Source: Calliopsis andreniformis (Eukaryota; Arthropoda; Insecta; Hymenoptera; Andrenidae). Taken from it: a stretch of DNA of 64,000 bases. Below the pieces are notes generated by a model that saw nothing but the letters and a program-made list of their open reading frames with translations, ran no database searches and had not been told where the DNA came from. Below are positions 1 to 12,394 of this stretch, in pieces. Location of the stretch: the NCBI RefSeq assembly GCF_051401765.1, contig NW_027480481.1, positions 744,001 to 808,000 on the forward strand, in the 5' to 3' direction. Made by a program: the position numbers and the translations under genes. Numbering within the stretch: the first letter of the stretch is position 1; every line of letters begins with the position of its first letter.

Positions 1-482
1 AATCCTCAATCCTCAATCCCCAATCCTCAATCCTCAATCCTCAATCTTCACTCCTCAATACTCAATCTTCAATCCTCAATCCTCAATCTTCAATCCTCAA
101 TCCTCAATCCTTAATCCTCAATCCTCATTCCTCAAACCTCAATCCACAACCCTCAGTCCTCATCCTCAATACTCAATTCTCAATCCTCAATTCTCAATCC
201 TCAATCTTCAATCCTCAATAATCAATTTTCAATCCTCAATCCTCAATACTCAGACATCAATCCTCAATCTTCAATACTCAATCCTCAATCCTCAATCCTC
301 TATCCTCAATCCTCAACCCTCAGTCCTCATTATCAGTTCTCAATTCTCAATCCTCAATCCTCAGTCCTCAATCCTCAGTCCTCAATCATCAATCCTCAAT
401 CCTCAATCTTCAATCTTCAATACTCAATCTTCAATCCTCAATCCTCAATCCTCAATCCTCAATCCTCAATCCTCAATCCTCA

Positions 483-600
483 TTCTACAATCCTCAGTAC
501 TCAATCTTGAATCATCAATCCTCAACTCTCAATCCTCAATCCTCAATCCTCAATCCTCACTCCTCAATCCCCAATCCTCAATCTTCAATCCTCAATCCTC
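483..600 (+). repeat. Module starting TTCTACAATCC, first copy
   Basis: This recognisable variant string begins TTCTACAATCCTCAGTAC and runs through a TTGAATCATC segment into a CCCCAATCC unit. Further copies begin near 1,175, 4,096, 6,768, 9,135, 10,922, 12,725, 27,187 and 63,682. The 9,135 and 12,725 copies differ in the base before AATCATC (TAAATC and TCAATC in place of TGAATC). It is a useful landmark for aligning block A with the end of block B. Confidence 0.75.
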
Positions 601-2025
601 AATCCTCAATACTCAATCTTCAATCCTCAATCCTCAATCCTCAATCCTCAATCCTCAATCCTCAATCCTCAATCCTCAATCCTCAATCCTCAGTCCTCAG
701 TCCTCAAACCTCAATCCTCAACCCTCAGCCCTCATCCTCCATCCTCAATTCTCAATCCTCAATCCTCAATCTTCAATCCTCAATACTCAATCTTCAATCC
801 TCAATCCTCAATCCTCAGTCCTCAGGCATCAATACTCAATCTTCAATCCTCAATCCTCAATCCTCCATCCTCAATCCTCAATCCTCAATCCTCAATCCTC
901 AACCCTCAATCTTCAATCATCAATACTCAATCTTCAATCCTCAATACTCAATCCTCAATCGTCAATCCTCAATTCCCAATCCTCAATTTTCAATGCTCAA
1001 TCCTCAATCCTCAATCCTCAATCCTCAATCCTCATTCATCAATCCTCACTACCCAATCCTCAATCTTGAATCCTCAATCCTCAATCCTCAATTCTCAATC
1101 CTCTATCTTCAATCCTCAATACTAAATCTTCAATCCTCAATCCTCAATCCTCAATCCTCAATCCTCAATCCTCATTCTACAATCCTCAGTACTCAATCTT
1201 GAATCATCAATCCTCAACTCTCAATCCTCAATCCTCAATCCTCAATCCTCACTCCTCAATCCCCAATCCTCAATCTTCAATCCTCAATCCTCAATCCTCA
1301 ATCCTCAATCCTCAATCCACAATCCTCAGTCCACAATCATCAATCCTCAATATTCAATACTCAATACTCAATCCTCAATCCCCAATCCTCAATCCACAAC
1401 CATCAATCCTCAACCTTCAATACTCATTCCTCAATCCTCAATCCTCAATCCTCAATCCTCAGTCATCAATACTCAATCTTCAATACTCAATCCTCAATCC
1501 TCAATCCTCAATCCTCAATCCTCAATCCACAATCCTCAATCATCATTCCTCAAACCTCAATCCACAATCCTCAGTCCTCAGTCCTCAAACCTCAGTCCTC
1601 AACCCTCAATCCCCAATCCTCAATCCTCAGTCCTCAACCATCAATCCTCAATCTTCAATACTCAATCGTCAATCCTCAATCCTCAATCCTCATTCCTCAA
1701 TCATCAATCCTTAATCTTCAATACTCAATCCTCAATCCTCAATCGTCAGTCTTCTATCCTCAATACTCAATCTTCAATCCTCAACACTCAATCCTCAATC
1801 CTCAATCCTCAATCCTCATTCTTCAATCCTCAATACCCAATCCTCAATCATCAATCTTCAATCCTCAATCCACAATCTTCGACACTCAATCCTCAATCCT
1901 CAATCCTCAATCCTCAATCTTCAATCCTCAATCCTCAATCCTCAATCCTCAATCGTCAGTCTTCAATCCTCAATACTCAATCTTCAATACTCAACACTCA
2001 ATCCTCAATCCTCAATCCTCAGTCC

Positions 2026-2230
2026 TCAAACCTCAATTCTGAATCCTCAATCCTGAGTCCTCAATCTTCGGCCCTCAGTCCTCAACAATCAATTGTCAAT
2101 CCTCAATCCTCAATAGAATATCCTCAATTCACAGCTTTCAATACTCAATACTCAAACTGCAATCTTCAAACCTCTATCCACAAACATCAATTCTCATCAC
2201 TCAGCCCTCAACACTCAGTCCTCAACGTTC
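2026..2230 (+). repeat. Type I island (first block A copy)
   Basis: This 205-bp non-heptamer-phased island starts at TCAAACCTCAATTCTGAATC and contains AACAATCAATTGTC, then the core AATAGAATATCCTCAATTC, then CTGCAATC and AAACATCAATTCTCATC, ending at TCAACGTTC. It is far less periodic than its surroundings and recurs throughout the window, so it can anchor alignments between blocks. No function is recognised. Confidence 0.85.
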
Positions 2231-3466
2231 AATCCTCAATCCTCAATCCTCAATCCTCAATCCTCAATCTTCAAACCTCAATCCTCAATCCTCATTCTTC
2301 AATCCTCAATACCCAAACATCAATCTTCAATCCTCATTCCTCAATCCTCAATTCTCAATCCTCAATCCATAATCCTCAGACCTAAAACATCAATATTCAA
2401 CCCTCAGTCCTCGTCCTCAATCCACAACACTCAATCCTCAGTCCTCAATATTCAATCATCAATATTCAATCTTCAATCCTCAATCCTCAATCCTCAATCC
2501 TCAATCATCAATCCTCAATCTTCAATACTCAATCCTCAATCCTCAATACTCAATCCTCAATCCTCAATACTCAATCCTCAATCTTCAATCCTCAATATTC
2601 AATCCTCAATCTTCAATCCTCAATCCTCAATCCTCAATCCTCAACCTTCAATCCTCAATACTCAATCTTCAATCCTCAATCCTCAATCCTCAATCCTCAA
2701 TCCTCAGTCTTCAATCCTCAATACCCAATCCTCAACCTTCAATCCTCAATCCTCAATCCTCAATCCTCAATCCTCAATCCTCATTCTTCAATCCTCAATA
2801 CCCAATCTTCAATCTTCAATCCTCAATCCTCAATTCTCAATTCTCAACCCTTAATCCTCATTCCTCAGTCCTCAAACCTCAATCCTCAACCCTCAGCCCT
2901 CATCCTCCATCCTCAATCCTCAATCCTCAATCCTGAATCTTCAATCCTCAATATTCTATCTTCAATCCTCAATCCTCAATCCTCAATCCTCAATCCTCAG
3001 TGATCAATACTCAATCTTCAATACTCAATCCTCAATCCTCAATCCTCAATCCTCAATCCTCAATCCTCATTCTTCAATCCTCTATACCCAATCCTCAATC
3101 TTCAATCCTCAATCCTCAATCCTCAATTCTCAATCATCAATCCTCAGTCCTCAGTCCTCAAACCTCAATCCTCAACACTCAGCCCTCATCCTCAATCCTA
3201 AATCCTCAATCCTCAATCCTCAGCCCTCAGTCCTCAAACCTCAATGCTCAATCTTCAATCCCCAATCCTCAATCCTCAATCCTCAATCATCATTCCTCAA
3301 TCCTCAATCCTCAATCCCCAATCCTCAATCCTCAATCCTCAACCATCATTCCTCAATCATCAATACTCAATCCTCAATCCTCAATCCTCAATCCTCTATA
3401 TTCAACACTCAACCCTCAACCATCAATCCTCAATACTCAACCATCAATCCTCAATTCTCAATACTC

Positions 3467-3620
3467 AATAGAACATCCTGAATTCTGATGGTTCAATACT
3501 CAATCCAGAATATTCAATAATCAAATCTCAAACCTCAAGCATCAATCCTCAACACTCAATCCTCAACACTCAGTCCTCTCTCTTCAATCCTACATCCTCA
3601 ACCCTCAATCCTCAAGCGTC
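3467..3620 (+). repeat. Type III island (first copy)
   Basis: This 154-bp island begins AATAGAACATCCTGAATTC, has GATGG where the palindromic subfamily has its right arm, contains CCAGAATATTCAATAATC, and ends at TCAAGCGTC. The shared AATAGAAYATCCT start makes it a sister of the type I and palindromic islands. The inverted repeat is absent. Confidence 0.83.
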
Positions 3621-3747
3621 AATCCTCAATACTCAATCCTCAATGCTCAATCATCAATCCTCAATCTTCAATACTCAACCCTCAATCTTCAATTCTCAAT
3701 CCTCAATACTCAACCATCAATCCTAAATGCTCAATGATCAATAGAAT

Positions 3748-3765
3748 ATCCTGAATTCTCAGGAT
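3748..3765. repeat. Palindromic island, inverted repeat 1
   Basis: The sequence ATCCTGA-ATTC-TCAGGAT has perfect 7-bp inverted arms around a 4-base loop, inside the context AATAGAAT...TCTATACTCAAACC. It could extrude a short hairpin on either strand. The rest of the satellite cannot self-pair because it lacks G. Confidence 0.85.
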
Positions 3766-4718
3766 TCTATACTCAAACCTCAATCCTCAACCCTCAGCCC
3801 TCATTCTCAATCCTCAATCCTCAACCCTCAATCTTCAATCATCAATACTCAATCTTCAATCCTCAATACTCAATCCTCAATCGTCAATCCTCAATTCCCA
3901 ATCCTCAATTTTCAATGCTCAATCCTCAATCCTCAATCCTCAATCCTCAATCCTCATTCATCAATCCTCACTACCCAATCCTCAATCTTCAATCCTCAAT
4001 CCTCAATCCTCAATTCTTAATTCTGTATCTTCAATCCTCAATACTAAATCTTCAATCCTCAATCCTCAGTCCTCAATCCTCAAACGTCAATCCTCATTCT
4101 ACAATCCTCAATACTCAATCTTGAATCATCAATCCTCAACTCTCAATCCTCAATCCTCAATTCTCAATCGTCACTCCTCAATCCCCAATCCTCAATCTTC
4201 AATCCTCAATCCTCAATCCTCAATCCTCAATCCTCAATCCACAATCCTCAGTCCTCAATCATCAATCCTCAATATTCAATACCCAATACTCAATCCTCAA
4301 TCCTCAATCCTCAATCCTCAACCTTCAATCCTCAATACTCAATCTTCAATCCTCAATCCTCAATCCTCAATCCTCAATCCTCAGTCTTCAATCCTCAATA
4401 CCCAATCCTCAACCTTCAATCCTCAATCCTCAATCCTCAATCCTCAATCCTCAATCCTCATTCTTCAATCCTCAATACCCAATCCTCAATCTTCAATCCT
4501 CAATCCTCAATCCTCAATCTTCAATTCTCAAACCTCAACAATCAATCCTCAATCCTCAATCCTCAATCCCCAATCCTCAATCCTCAATCCTCAATCATCA
4601 TTCCTCAATCATCAATACTCAATCCTCAATCCTCAATCCTCAATCCTCTATATTCAACACTCAACCCTCAACCATCAATCCTCAATACTCAACCATCAAT
4701 CCTCAATTCTCAATTCTC

Positions 4719-4872
4719 AATAGAACATCCTGAATTCTGATGGTTCAATACTCAATCCAGAATATTCAATAATCAAATCTCAAACCTCAAGCATCAATCC
4801 TCAACACTCAATCCTCAACACTCAGTCCTCTCTCTTCAATCCTACATCCTCAACCCTTGATCCTCAAGCGTC
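4719..4872 (+). repeat. Type III island
   Basis: This is a second 154-bp copy of the island at 3,467, including the GATGG variant right side and the TCAAGCGTC end. It reads CAACCCTTGATCC near its end, where the first copy has CAACCCTCAATCC. Confidence 0.82.
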
Positions 4873-4999
4873 AACCCTCAATACTCAATCCTCAATGCTC
4901 AATCATCAATCCTCAATCTTCAATACTCAATCCTCAATCCTCAATTCTCAATCCTCAATACTCAACCATCAATCCTAAATGCTCAATGATCAATAGAAT

Positions 5000-5017
5000 A
5001 TCCTGAATTCTCAGGAT
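5000..5017. repeat. Palindromic island, inverted repeat 2
   Basis: It has perfect 7-bp arms with loop ATTC, and the same flanks as the copy at 3,748. It lies about 130 bp downstream of a type III island, the same order as in the first pair. Confidence 0.85.
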
Positions 5018-6136
5018 TCTATACTCAAACCTCAATCCTCAACCCTCAGCCCTCATTCTCAATCCTCAATCCTCAACCCTCATTCTTCAATCCTCAATAA
5101 TCAATTTTCAATCCTCAATCCTCAATACTCAGACATCAATCCTCAATCTTCAATACTCAATCCTCAATCCTCAATCCTCTATCCTCAATCCTCAACCCTC
5201 AGTCCTCATTATCAGTTCTCAATTCTCAATCCTCAATCCTCAGTCCTCAATCCTCAGTCCTCAATGATCAATCCTCAATCCTCAATCTTCAATCCTCAAT
5301 ACTCAATCTTCAATCCTCAATCCTCAATCCTGAATCGTCAATCTTCAGTCCTCAATACTCAATCTTCAATCCTCAGTCCTCAATCCTCAATCCTCAATCA
5401 TCAATCCTCAATCTTCAATCCTCAATACTCAATCTTCAATGCCCAATACTCAATCCTCAATCCTCAATCCTCAATGTTCAATCCTCAATACTCAATCTTC
5501 AATCCTCAATCCTCAATCCTCAATCCTCAATCCTCAATCCTCAATCCTCAATCCTCATTCTTCAATCCTCAATACCCAATCCTCAATCTTGAATCCTCAA
5601 TCCTCAATCCTCAATTCTCAACCCTTAATCCTCATTCCTCAGTCCTCAAACCTCAATCCTCAACCCTCAGCCCTCATCCTCCATCCTCAATCCTCAATCC
5701 TTCAATCCTGAATCTTCAATCCTCAATATTCAATCTTCAATCCTCAATCCTCAATCCTCAATCCTCAATCCTCAGTGATCAATACTCAATCTTCAACACT
5801 CAATCCTCAATCCTCAATCCTCAATCCTCAATCCTCAATCCTCATTCTTCAATCCTCAATACCCAATCCTCAATCTTCAATCCTCAATCCTCAATCCTCA
5901 ATTCTCAATCATCAATCCTCAGTCCTCAGTCCTCAAACCTCAATCCTCAACACTCAGCCCTCATCCTCAATCCTAAATCCTCAATCCTCAATCCTCAATC
6001 CTCAATCCTCAATCATCATTCCTCAATCATCAATACTCAATCCTCAATCCTCAATCCTCAATCCTCTATATTCAACATTCAACCCTCAACCATCAATCCT
6101 CAATACTCAACCATCAATCCTCAATTCTCAATACTC

Positions 6137-6290
6137 AATAGAACATCCTGAATTCTGATGGTTCAATACTCAATCCAGAATATTCAATAATCAAATCTCA
6201 AACCTCAAGCATCAATCCTCAACACTCAATCCTCAACACTCAGTCCTCTCTCTTCAATCCTACATCCTCAACCCTCAATCCTCAAGCGTC
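6137..6290 (+). repeat. Type III island
   Basis: This is a third 154-bp copy, 2,670 bp from the one at 3,467 and again followed by a palindromic island. The pairing is therefore a heritable module of block A. Confidence 0.82.
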
Positions 6291-6417
6291 AATTCTCAAT
6301 ACTCAATCCTCAATGCTCAATCATCAATCCTCAATCTTCAATACTCAATCCTCAATCCTCAATTCTCAATCCTCAATACTCAACCATCAATCCTAAATGC
6401 TCAATGATCAATAGAAT

Positions 6418-6435
6418 ATCCTGAATTCTCAGGAT
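6418..6435. repeat. Palindromic island, inverted repeat 3
   Basis: Arms ATCCTGA and TCAGGAT are perfect, with loop ATTC. This is the 2,670-bp offset partner of the copy at 3,748. Confidence 0.85.
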
Positions 6436-6994
6436 TCTATACTCAAACCTCAATCCTCAACCCTCAGCCCTCATTCTCAATCCTCAATCCTCAACCCTCA
6501 ATCTTGAATCATCAATACTCAATCTTCAATCCTCAATACTCAATCCTCAATCGTCAATCCTCAATTCCCAATCCTCAATTTTCAATGCTCAATCCTCAAT
6601 CCTCAATCCTCAATCCTCAATCCTCATTCATCAATCCTCACTACCCAATCCTCAATCTTCAATCCTCAATCCTCAATCCTCAATTCTCAATCCTCTATCT
6701 TCAATCCTCAATACTAAATCTTCAATCCTCAATCCTCAATCCTCAATCCTCAATCCTCAATCCTCATTCTACAATCCTCAATACTCAATCTTGAATCATC
6801 AATCCTCAACTCTCAATCCTCAATCCTCAATCCTCAATCGTCACTCCTCAATCCCCAATCCTCAATCTTCAATCCTCAATCCTCAATCCTCAATCCTCAA
6901 TCCTCAATCCACAATCCTCAGTCCTCAATCATCAATCCTCAATATTCAATACTCAATACTCAATCCTCGATCCTCAATCCTCAATCCTCAGTCC

Positions 6995-7199
6995 TCAAAC
7001 CTCAATTCTGAATCCTCAATCCTGAGTCCTCAATCTTCGGCCCTCAGTCCTCAACAATCAATTGTCAATCCTCAATCTTCAATAGAATATCCTCAATTCA
7101 CAGCTTTCAATACTCAATACTCAAACTGCAATCTTCAAGCCTCTATCCACAAACATCAATTCTCATCACTCAGCCCTCAACACTCAGTCCTCAACGTTC
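6995..7199 (+). repeat. Type I island
   Basis: This 205-bp copy is almost identical to the one at 2,026. It has AATCTTCAATAG in place of AATCCTCAATAG before the core, and CAAGCC in place of CAAACC after CTGCAATC. Confidence 0.85.
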
Positions 7200-8505
7200 A
7201 ATCCTCAATCCTCAATCCTCAATCCTCAATCCTCAATCCTCAATAGTCAATCTTCAATCCTCAATACTCAATCTTCAATCCTCAATACTCAACCTGCAAT
7301 CCTCAATCCTCAAACCTCAATCCTCAATCCTCATTCTTCAATCCTCAATACCCAAACATCAATCTTCAATCCTCATTCCTCAATCCTCAATTCTCAATCC
7401 TCAATCCTTAATCCTCAGACCTAAAACATCAATATTCAACCCTCAGTCCTCGTCCTCAATCCACAACACTCAATCCTCAGTCCTCAATATTCAATCATCA
7501 ATATTCAATCTTCAATCCTCAATCCTCAATCCTCAATCCTCAATCATCAGTCCTCAATCTTCAATACTCAATCCTCAATCCTCAATACTCAATCCTCAAT
7601 CCTCAATACTCAATCCTCAATCTTCAATCCTCAATATTCAATCTTCAATCTTCAATCCTCAATCCTCAATCCTCAATCCTCAACCTTCAATCCTCAATAC
7701 TCAATCTTCAATCCTCAATCCTCAATCCTCAATCCTCAATCCTCAGTCTTCAATCCTCAATACCCAATCCTCAACCTTCAATCCTCAATCCTCAATCCTC
7801 AATCCTCAATCCTCAATCCTCATTCTTCAATCCTCAATACCCAATCCTCAATCTTCAATCCTCAATCCTCAATCCTCAATTCTCAACCCTTAATCCTCAT
7901 TCCTCAGTCCTCAAACCTCAATCCTCAACCCTCAGCCCTCATCCTCCATCCTCAATCCTCAATCCTCAATCCTGAATCTTCAATCCTCAATATTCAATCT
8001 TCAATCCTCAATCCTCAATCCTCAATCCTCAATCCTCAGTGATCAATACTCAATCTTCAATACTCAATCCTCAATCCTCAATCCTCAATCCTCAATCCTC
8101 AATCCTCATTCTTCAATCCTCAATACCCAATCCTCAATCTTCAATCCTCAATCCTCAATCCTCAATTCTCAATCATCAATCCTCAGTCCTCAGTCCTCAA
8201 ACCTCAATCCTCAACACTCAGCCCTCATCCTCAATCCTAAATCCTCAATCCTCAATCCTCAGCCCTCAGTCCTCAAACCTCAATGCTCAATCTTCAATCC
8301 CCAATCCTCAATCCTCAATCCTCAATCATCATTCCTCAATCCTCAATGCTCAATCCCCAATCCTCAATCCTCAATCCTCAATCATCATTCCTCAATCATC
8401 AATACTCAATCCTCAATCCTCAATCCTCAATCCTCTATATTCAACACTCAACCCTCAACCATCAATCCTCAATACTCAACCATCAATCCTCAATTCTCAA
8501 TACTC

Positions 8506-8659
8506 AATAGAACATCCTGAATTCTGATGGTTCAATACTCAATCCAGAATATTCAATAATCAAATCTCAAACCTCAAGCATCAATCCTCAACACTCAATC
8601 CTCAACACTCAGTCCTCTATCTTCAATCCTACATCCTCAACCCTCAATCCTCAAGCGTC
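8506..8659 (+). repeat. Type III island
   Basis: This is the 5,039-bp offset copy of the island at 3,467. It reads CAGTCCTCTATCTTC where the earlier copies have CAGTCCTCTCTCTTC. Confidence 0.82.
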
Positions 8660-8786
8660 AATCCTCAATACTCAATCCTCAATGCTCAATCATCAATCCT
8701 CAATCTTCAATACTCAATCCTCAATCCTCAATTCTCAATCCTCAATACTCAACCATCAATCCTAAATGCTCAATGATCAATAGAAT

Positions 8787-8804
8787 ATCCTGAATTCTCA
8801 GGAT
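8787..8804. repeat. Palindromic island, inverted repeat 4
   Basis: Perfect arms with loop ATTC; the 5,039-bp offset partner of the copy at 3,748. Confidence 0.85.
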
Positions 8805-10571
8805 TCTATACTCAAACCTCAATCCTCAACCCTCAGCCCTCATTCTCAATCCTCAATCCTCAACCCTCAATCTTCAATCATCAATACTCAATCTTCAATC
8901 CTCAATACTCAATCCTCAATCGTCAATCCTCAATTCCCAATCCTCAATTTTCAATGCTCAATCCTCAATCCTCAATCCTCAATCCTCAATCCTCATTCAT
9001 CAATCCTCACTACCCAATCCTCAATCTTGAATCCTCAATCCTCAATCCTCAATTCTCAATCCTCTATCTTCAATCCTCAATACTAAATCTTCAATCCTCA
9101 ATCCTCAATCCTCAATCCTCAATCCTCAATCCTCATTCTACAATCCTCAATACTCAATCTTAAATCATCAATCCTCAACTCTCAATCCTCAATCCTCAAT
9201 CCTCAATCGTCACTCCTCAATCCCCAATCCTCAATCTTCAATCCTCAATCCTCAATCCTCAATCCTCAATCCTCAATCCACAATCCTCAGTCCTCAATCA
9301 TCAATCCTCAATATTCAATACTCAATACTCAATCCTCAATCCCCAATCCTCAATCCACAACCATCAATCCTCAACCTTCAATACTCATTCCTCAATTCTC
9401 AATCCTCAATCCTCAATCCTCAGTCATCAATACTCAATCTTCAATACTCAATCCTCAATCCTCAATCCTCAATCCTCAATCCTCAATCCTCAATCCTCAA
9501 TCATCATTCCTCAAACCTCAATTCACAACCCTCAGTCCTCATCCTCAATTCTCAATTCTCAATACTCAATCCTCAATCCTCAATCTTCAATCCTTAATAA
9601 TCAATTTTCAATCCTCAATCCTCAATACTCAGTCATCAATCCTCAATCTTCAATACTCATTATCCTCAATCCTCAATCCTCTATCCTCAATCCTTAATCT
9701 TCAATACTCAATCCTCAATCCTCAATCGTCAGTCTTCTATACTCAATACTCAATCTTCAATTCTCAACACTCAATCCTCAATCTTCAATCCTCTATCCAC
9801 AAACATCAATTCTCATCACTCAACACTCAACACTCAGTCCTCAATGTTCAATCCTCAATCCTCAATTCCCAATCTTCAATCCTCAATACTGAATCTTCAA
9901 TCCTCAATCCTCAATCCACAATCCTCAGTCCTCAGTCCTCAAACCTCAGTCCTCAACCCTCAATCCCCAATCCTCAATCCTCAGTCCTCAATCATCAATC
10001 CTCAATCTTCAATACTCAATCGTCAATCCTCAATCCTCAATCCTCATTCCTCAATCATCAATCCTTAATCTTCAATACTCAATCCTCAATCCTCAATCGT
10101 CAGTCTTCTATCCTCAATACTCAATCTTCAATCCTCAACACTCAATCCTCAATCCTCAATCCTCAATCCTCATTCTTCAATCCTCAATACCCAATTCTCA
10201 ATCATCAATCTTCAATCCTCAATCCTCAGTCCTCAATCCTCAATCCTCAATCCTCATTCCTCAACCTTCAATCCTCAATCCTCAATCCTCAATCCTCAAT
10301 CCTCAATCCTCATTCTTCAATCCTCAATACCCAATCCTCAATCTTCAATCCTCAATCCTCAATCCTCAATTCTCAATCCTCTATCTTCAATCCTCAATAC
10401 TAAATCTTCAATCCTCAATCCTCAACCCTCAATCCTCAAGCGTCAATCCTCAATACTCAATCCTCAATGCTCAATCATCAATCCTCAATCTTCAATACTC
10501 AATCCTCAATCCTCAATTCTCAATCCTCAATACTCAACCATCAATCCTAAATGCTCAATGATCAATAGAAT

Positions 10572-10589
10572 ATCCTGAGTTCTCAGGAT
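10572..10589. repeat. Palindromic island with changed loop (GTTC)
   Basis: The arms ATCCTGA and TCAGGAT are intact, while the loop reads GTTC instead of ATTC. This copy has no type III island just upstream; it follows a junction near 10,420 that joins different modules. Confidence 0.85.
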
Positions 10590-11242
10590 TCTATACTCAA
10601 ACCTCAATCCTCAGCCCTCAGCCCTCATTCTCAATCCTCAATCCTCAACCCTCAATCTTGAATCATCAATACTCAATCTTCAATCCTCAATACTCAATCC
10701 TCAATCGTCAATCCTCAATTCCCAATCCTCAATTTTCAATGCTCAATCCTCAATCCTCAATCCTCAATCCTCAATCCTCATTCATCAATCCTCACTACCC
10801 AATCCTCAATCTTCAATCCTCAATCCTCAATCCTCAATTCTCAATCCTCTATCTTCAATCCTCAATACTAAATCTTCAATCCTCAATCCTCAATCCTCAA
10901 TCCTCAATCCTCAATCCTCATTCTACAATCCTCAATACTCAATCTTGAATCATCAATCCTCAACTCTCAATCCTCAATCCTCAATCCTCAATCGTCACTC
11001 CTCAATCCCCAATCCTCAATCTTCAATCCTCAATCCTCAATCCTCAATCCTCAATCCTCAATCCACAATCCTCAGTCCTCAATCATCAATCCTCAATATT
11101 CAATACTCAATACTCAATCCTCAATCCCCAATCCTCAATCCACAACCATCAATCCTCAACCTTCAATACTCATTCCTCAATCCTCAATCTTCAATCCTCA
11201 ATACTCAACCATCAATCCTCAGTTCTCAACACTCAATAGAAT

Positions 11243-11260
11243 ATCCTGAATTCTCAGGAT
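11243..11260. repeat. Palindromic island, alternative right flank
   Basis: Perfect arms and ATTC loop, but followed by TCAATACTCAAACC instead of TCTATACTCAAACC. This marks a sublineage shared with the copies at 13,048, 43,847 and 50,214. Confidence 0.85.
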
Positions 11261-12095
11261 TCAATACTCAAACCTCAATCCTCAACCCTCAGCCCTCATC
11301 CTCCGTCCTCAATACTCAATCCTCAATCCTCAATCTTGAGTCCCCGATACTCAATTTTCAATCCTCAATCCTCAATCCTCAACCTTCAATCCTCAATCCT
11401 CAGTCATCAATACTCAATCTTCAATACTCAATCCTCAATCCTCAATCCTCAATCCTCAATCCTCAATCCTCAATCCTCAATCATCATTCCTCAAACCTCA
11501 ATCCACAACCCTCAGTCCTCATCCTCAATTCTCAATTCTCAATACTCAATCCTCAATCCTCAATATTCAATCCTGAATAATCAATTTTCAATCCTCAATC
11601 CTCAATACTCAGTCATCAATCCTCAATCTTCAATACTCATTATCCTCAATCCTCAATCCTCTATCCTCAATCCTTAATCTTCAATACTCAATCCTCAATC
11701 CTCAATCGTCAGTCTTCTATCCTCAATACTCAATCTTCAATTCTCAACACTCAATCCTCAATCTTCAATCCTCTATCCACAAACATCAATTCTCATCACT
11801 CAACACTCAACACTCAGTCCTCAATGTTCAATCCTCAATCCTCAATTCCCAATCTTCAATCCTCAATACTGAATCTTCAATCCTCAATCCTCAATCCACA
11901 ATCCTCAGTCCTCAGTCCTCAAACCTCAATCCTCAACCCTCAATCCCCAATCCTCAATCCTCAGTCCTCAATCATCAATCCTCAATCTTCAATACTCAAT
12001 CCTCAATCCTCAATCCTCAATCCTCTATATTCAACATTCAACCCTCAACCATCAATCCTCAATACTCAACCATCAATCCTCAATTCTCAATACTC

Positions 12096-12249
12096 AATAG
12101 AACATCCTGAATTCTGATGGTTCAATACTTAATCCAGAATATTCAATAATCAAATCTCAAACCTCAAGCATCAATCCTCAACACTCAATCCTCAACACTC
12201 AGTCCTCTCTCTTCAATCCTACATCCTCAACCCTCAATCCTCAAGCGTC
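12096..12249 (+). repeat. Type III island
   Basis: This is the last 154-bp copy in block A. It has TACTTAATCC where the others have TACTCAATCC after the GATGG segment. Confidence 0.82.
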
Positions 12250-12376
12250 AATCCTCAATACTCAATCCTCAATGCTCAATCATCAATCCCCAATCTTCAA
12301 TACTCAATCCTCAATCCTCAATTCTCAATCCTCAATACTCAACCATCAATCCTAAATGCTCAATGATCAATAGAAT

Positions 12377-12394
12377 ATCCTGAATTCTCAGGAT
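12377..12394. repeat. Palindromic island, inverted repeat 7
   Basis: Perfect arms with loop ATTC and the TCTATAC right flank. It follows the type III island at 12,096. Confidence 0.85.

Noticed and set aside
507..1202. Long forward open frames reading S-I-L-N-P-Q-S repeats (this one and dozens of others up to 295 codons)
   Set aside because: All three forward frames read the same peptide cycle, starts and stops come from random heptamer variants, copies of the same segment fall in different frames because 5,002 and 6,367 are not multiples of 3, and none shows a domain, signal sequence or normal codon use.
1375..1400. CCAAT boxes and TAATCC homeodomain-like sites in variant units
   Set aside because: Single substitutions of the heptamer create these short words by chance all over the window. 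No promoter-like arrangement or gene accompanies them.
2085..2105. Short inverted repeat ACAAT-CA-ATTGT in the type I islands as a regulatory palindrome
   Set aside because: The arms are only 5 bp and are lost or changed in other lineages (AACAATCTGTTGTC near 15,513; CATAAATAAATTGTC near 30,330), so there is no sign of conservation.
3500..3530. AT-rich stretch with AATATTCAATAATC as a centromere-protein box, promoter or replication origin
   Set aside because: It is simply part of the type III island, occurs in eight copies, and matches no motif I can name with confidence.
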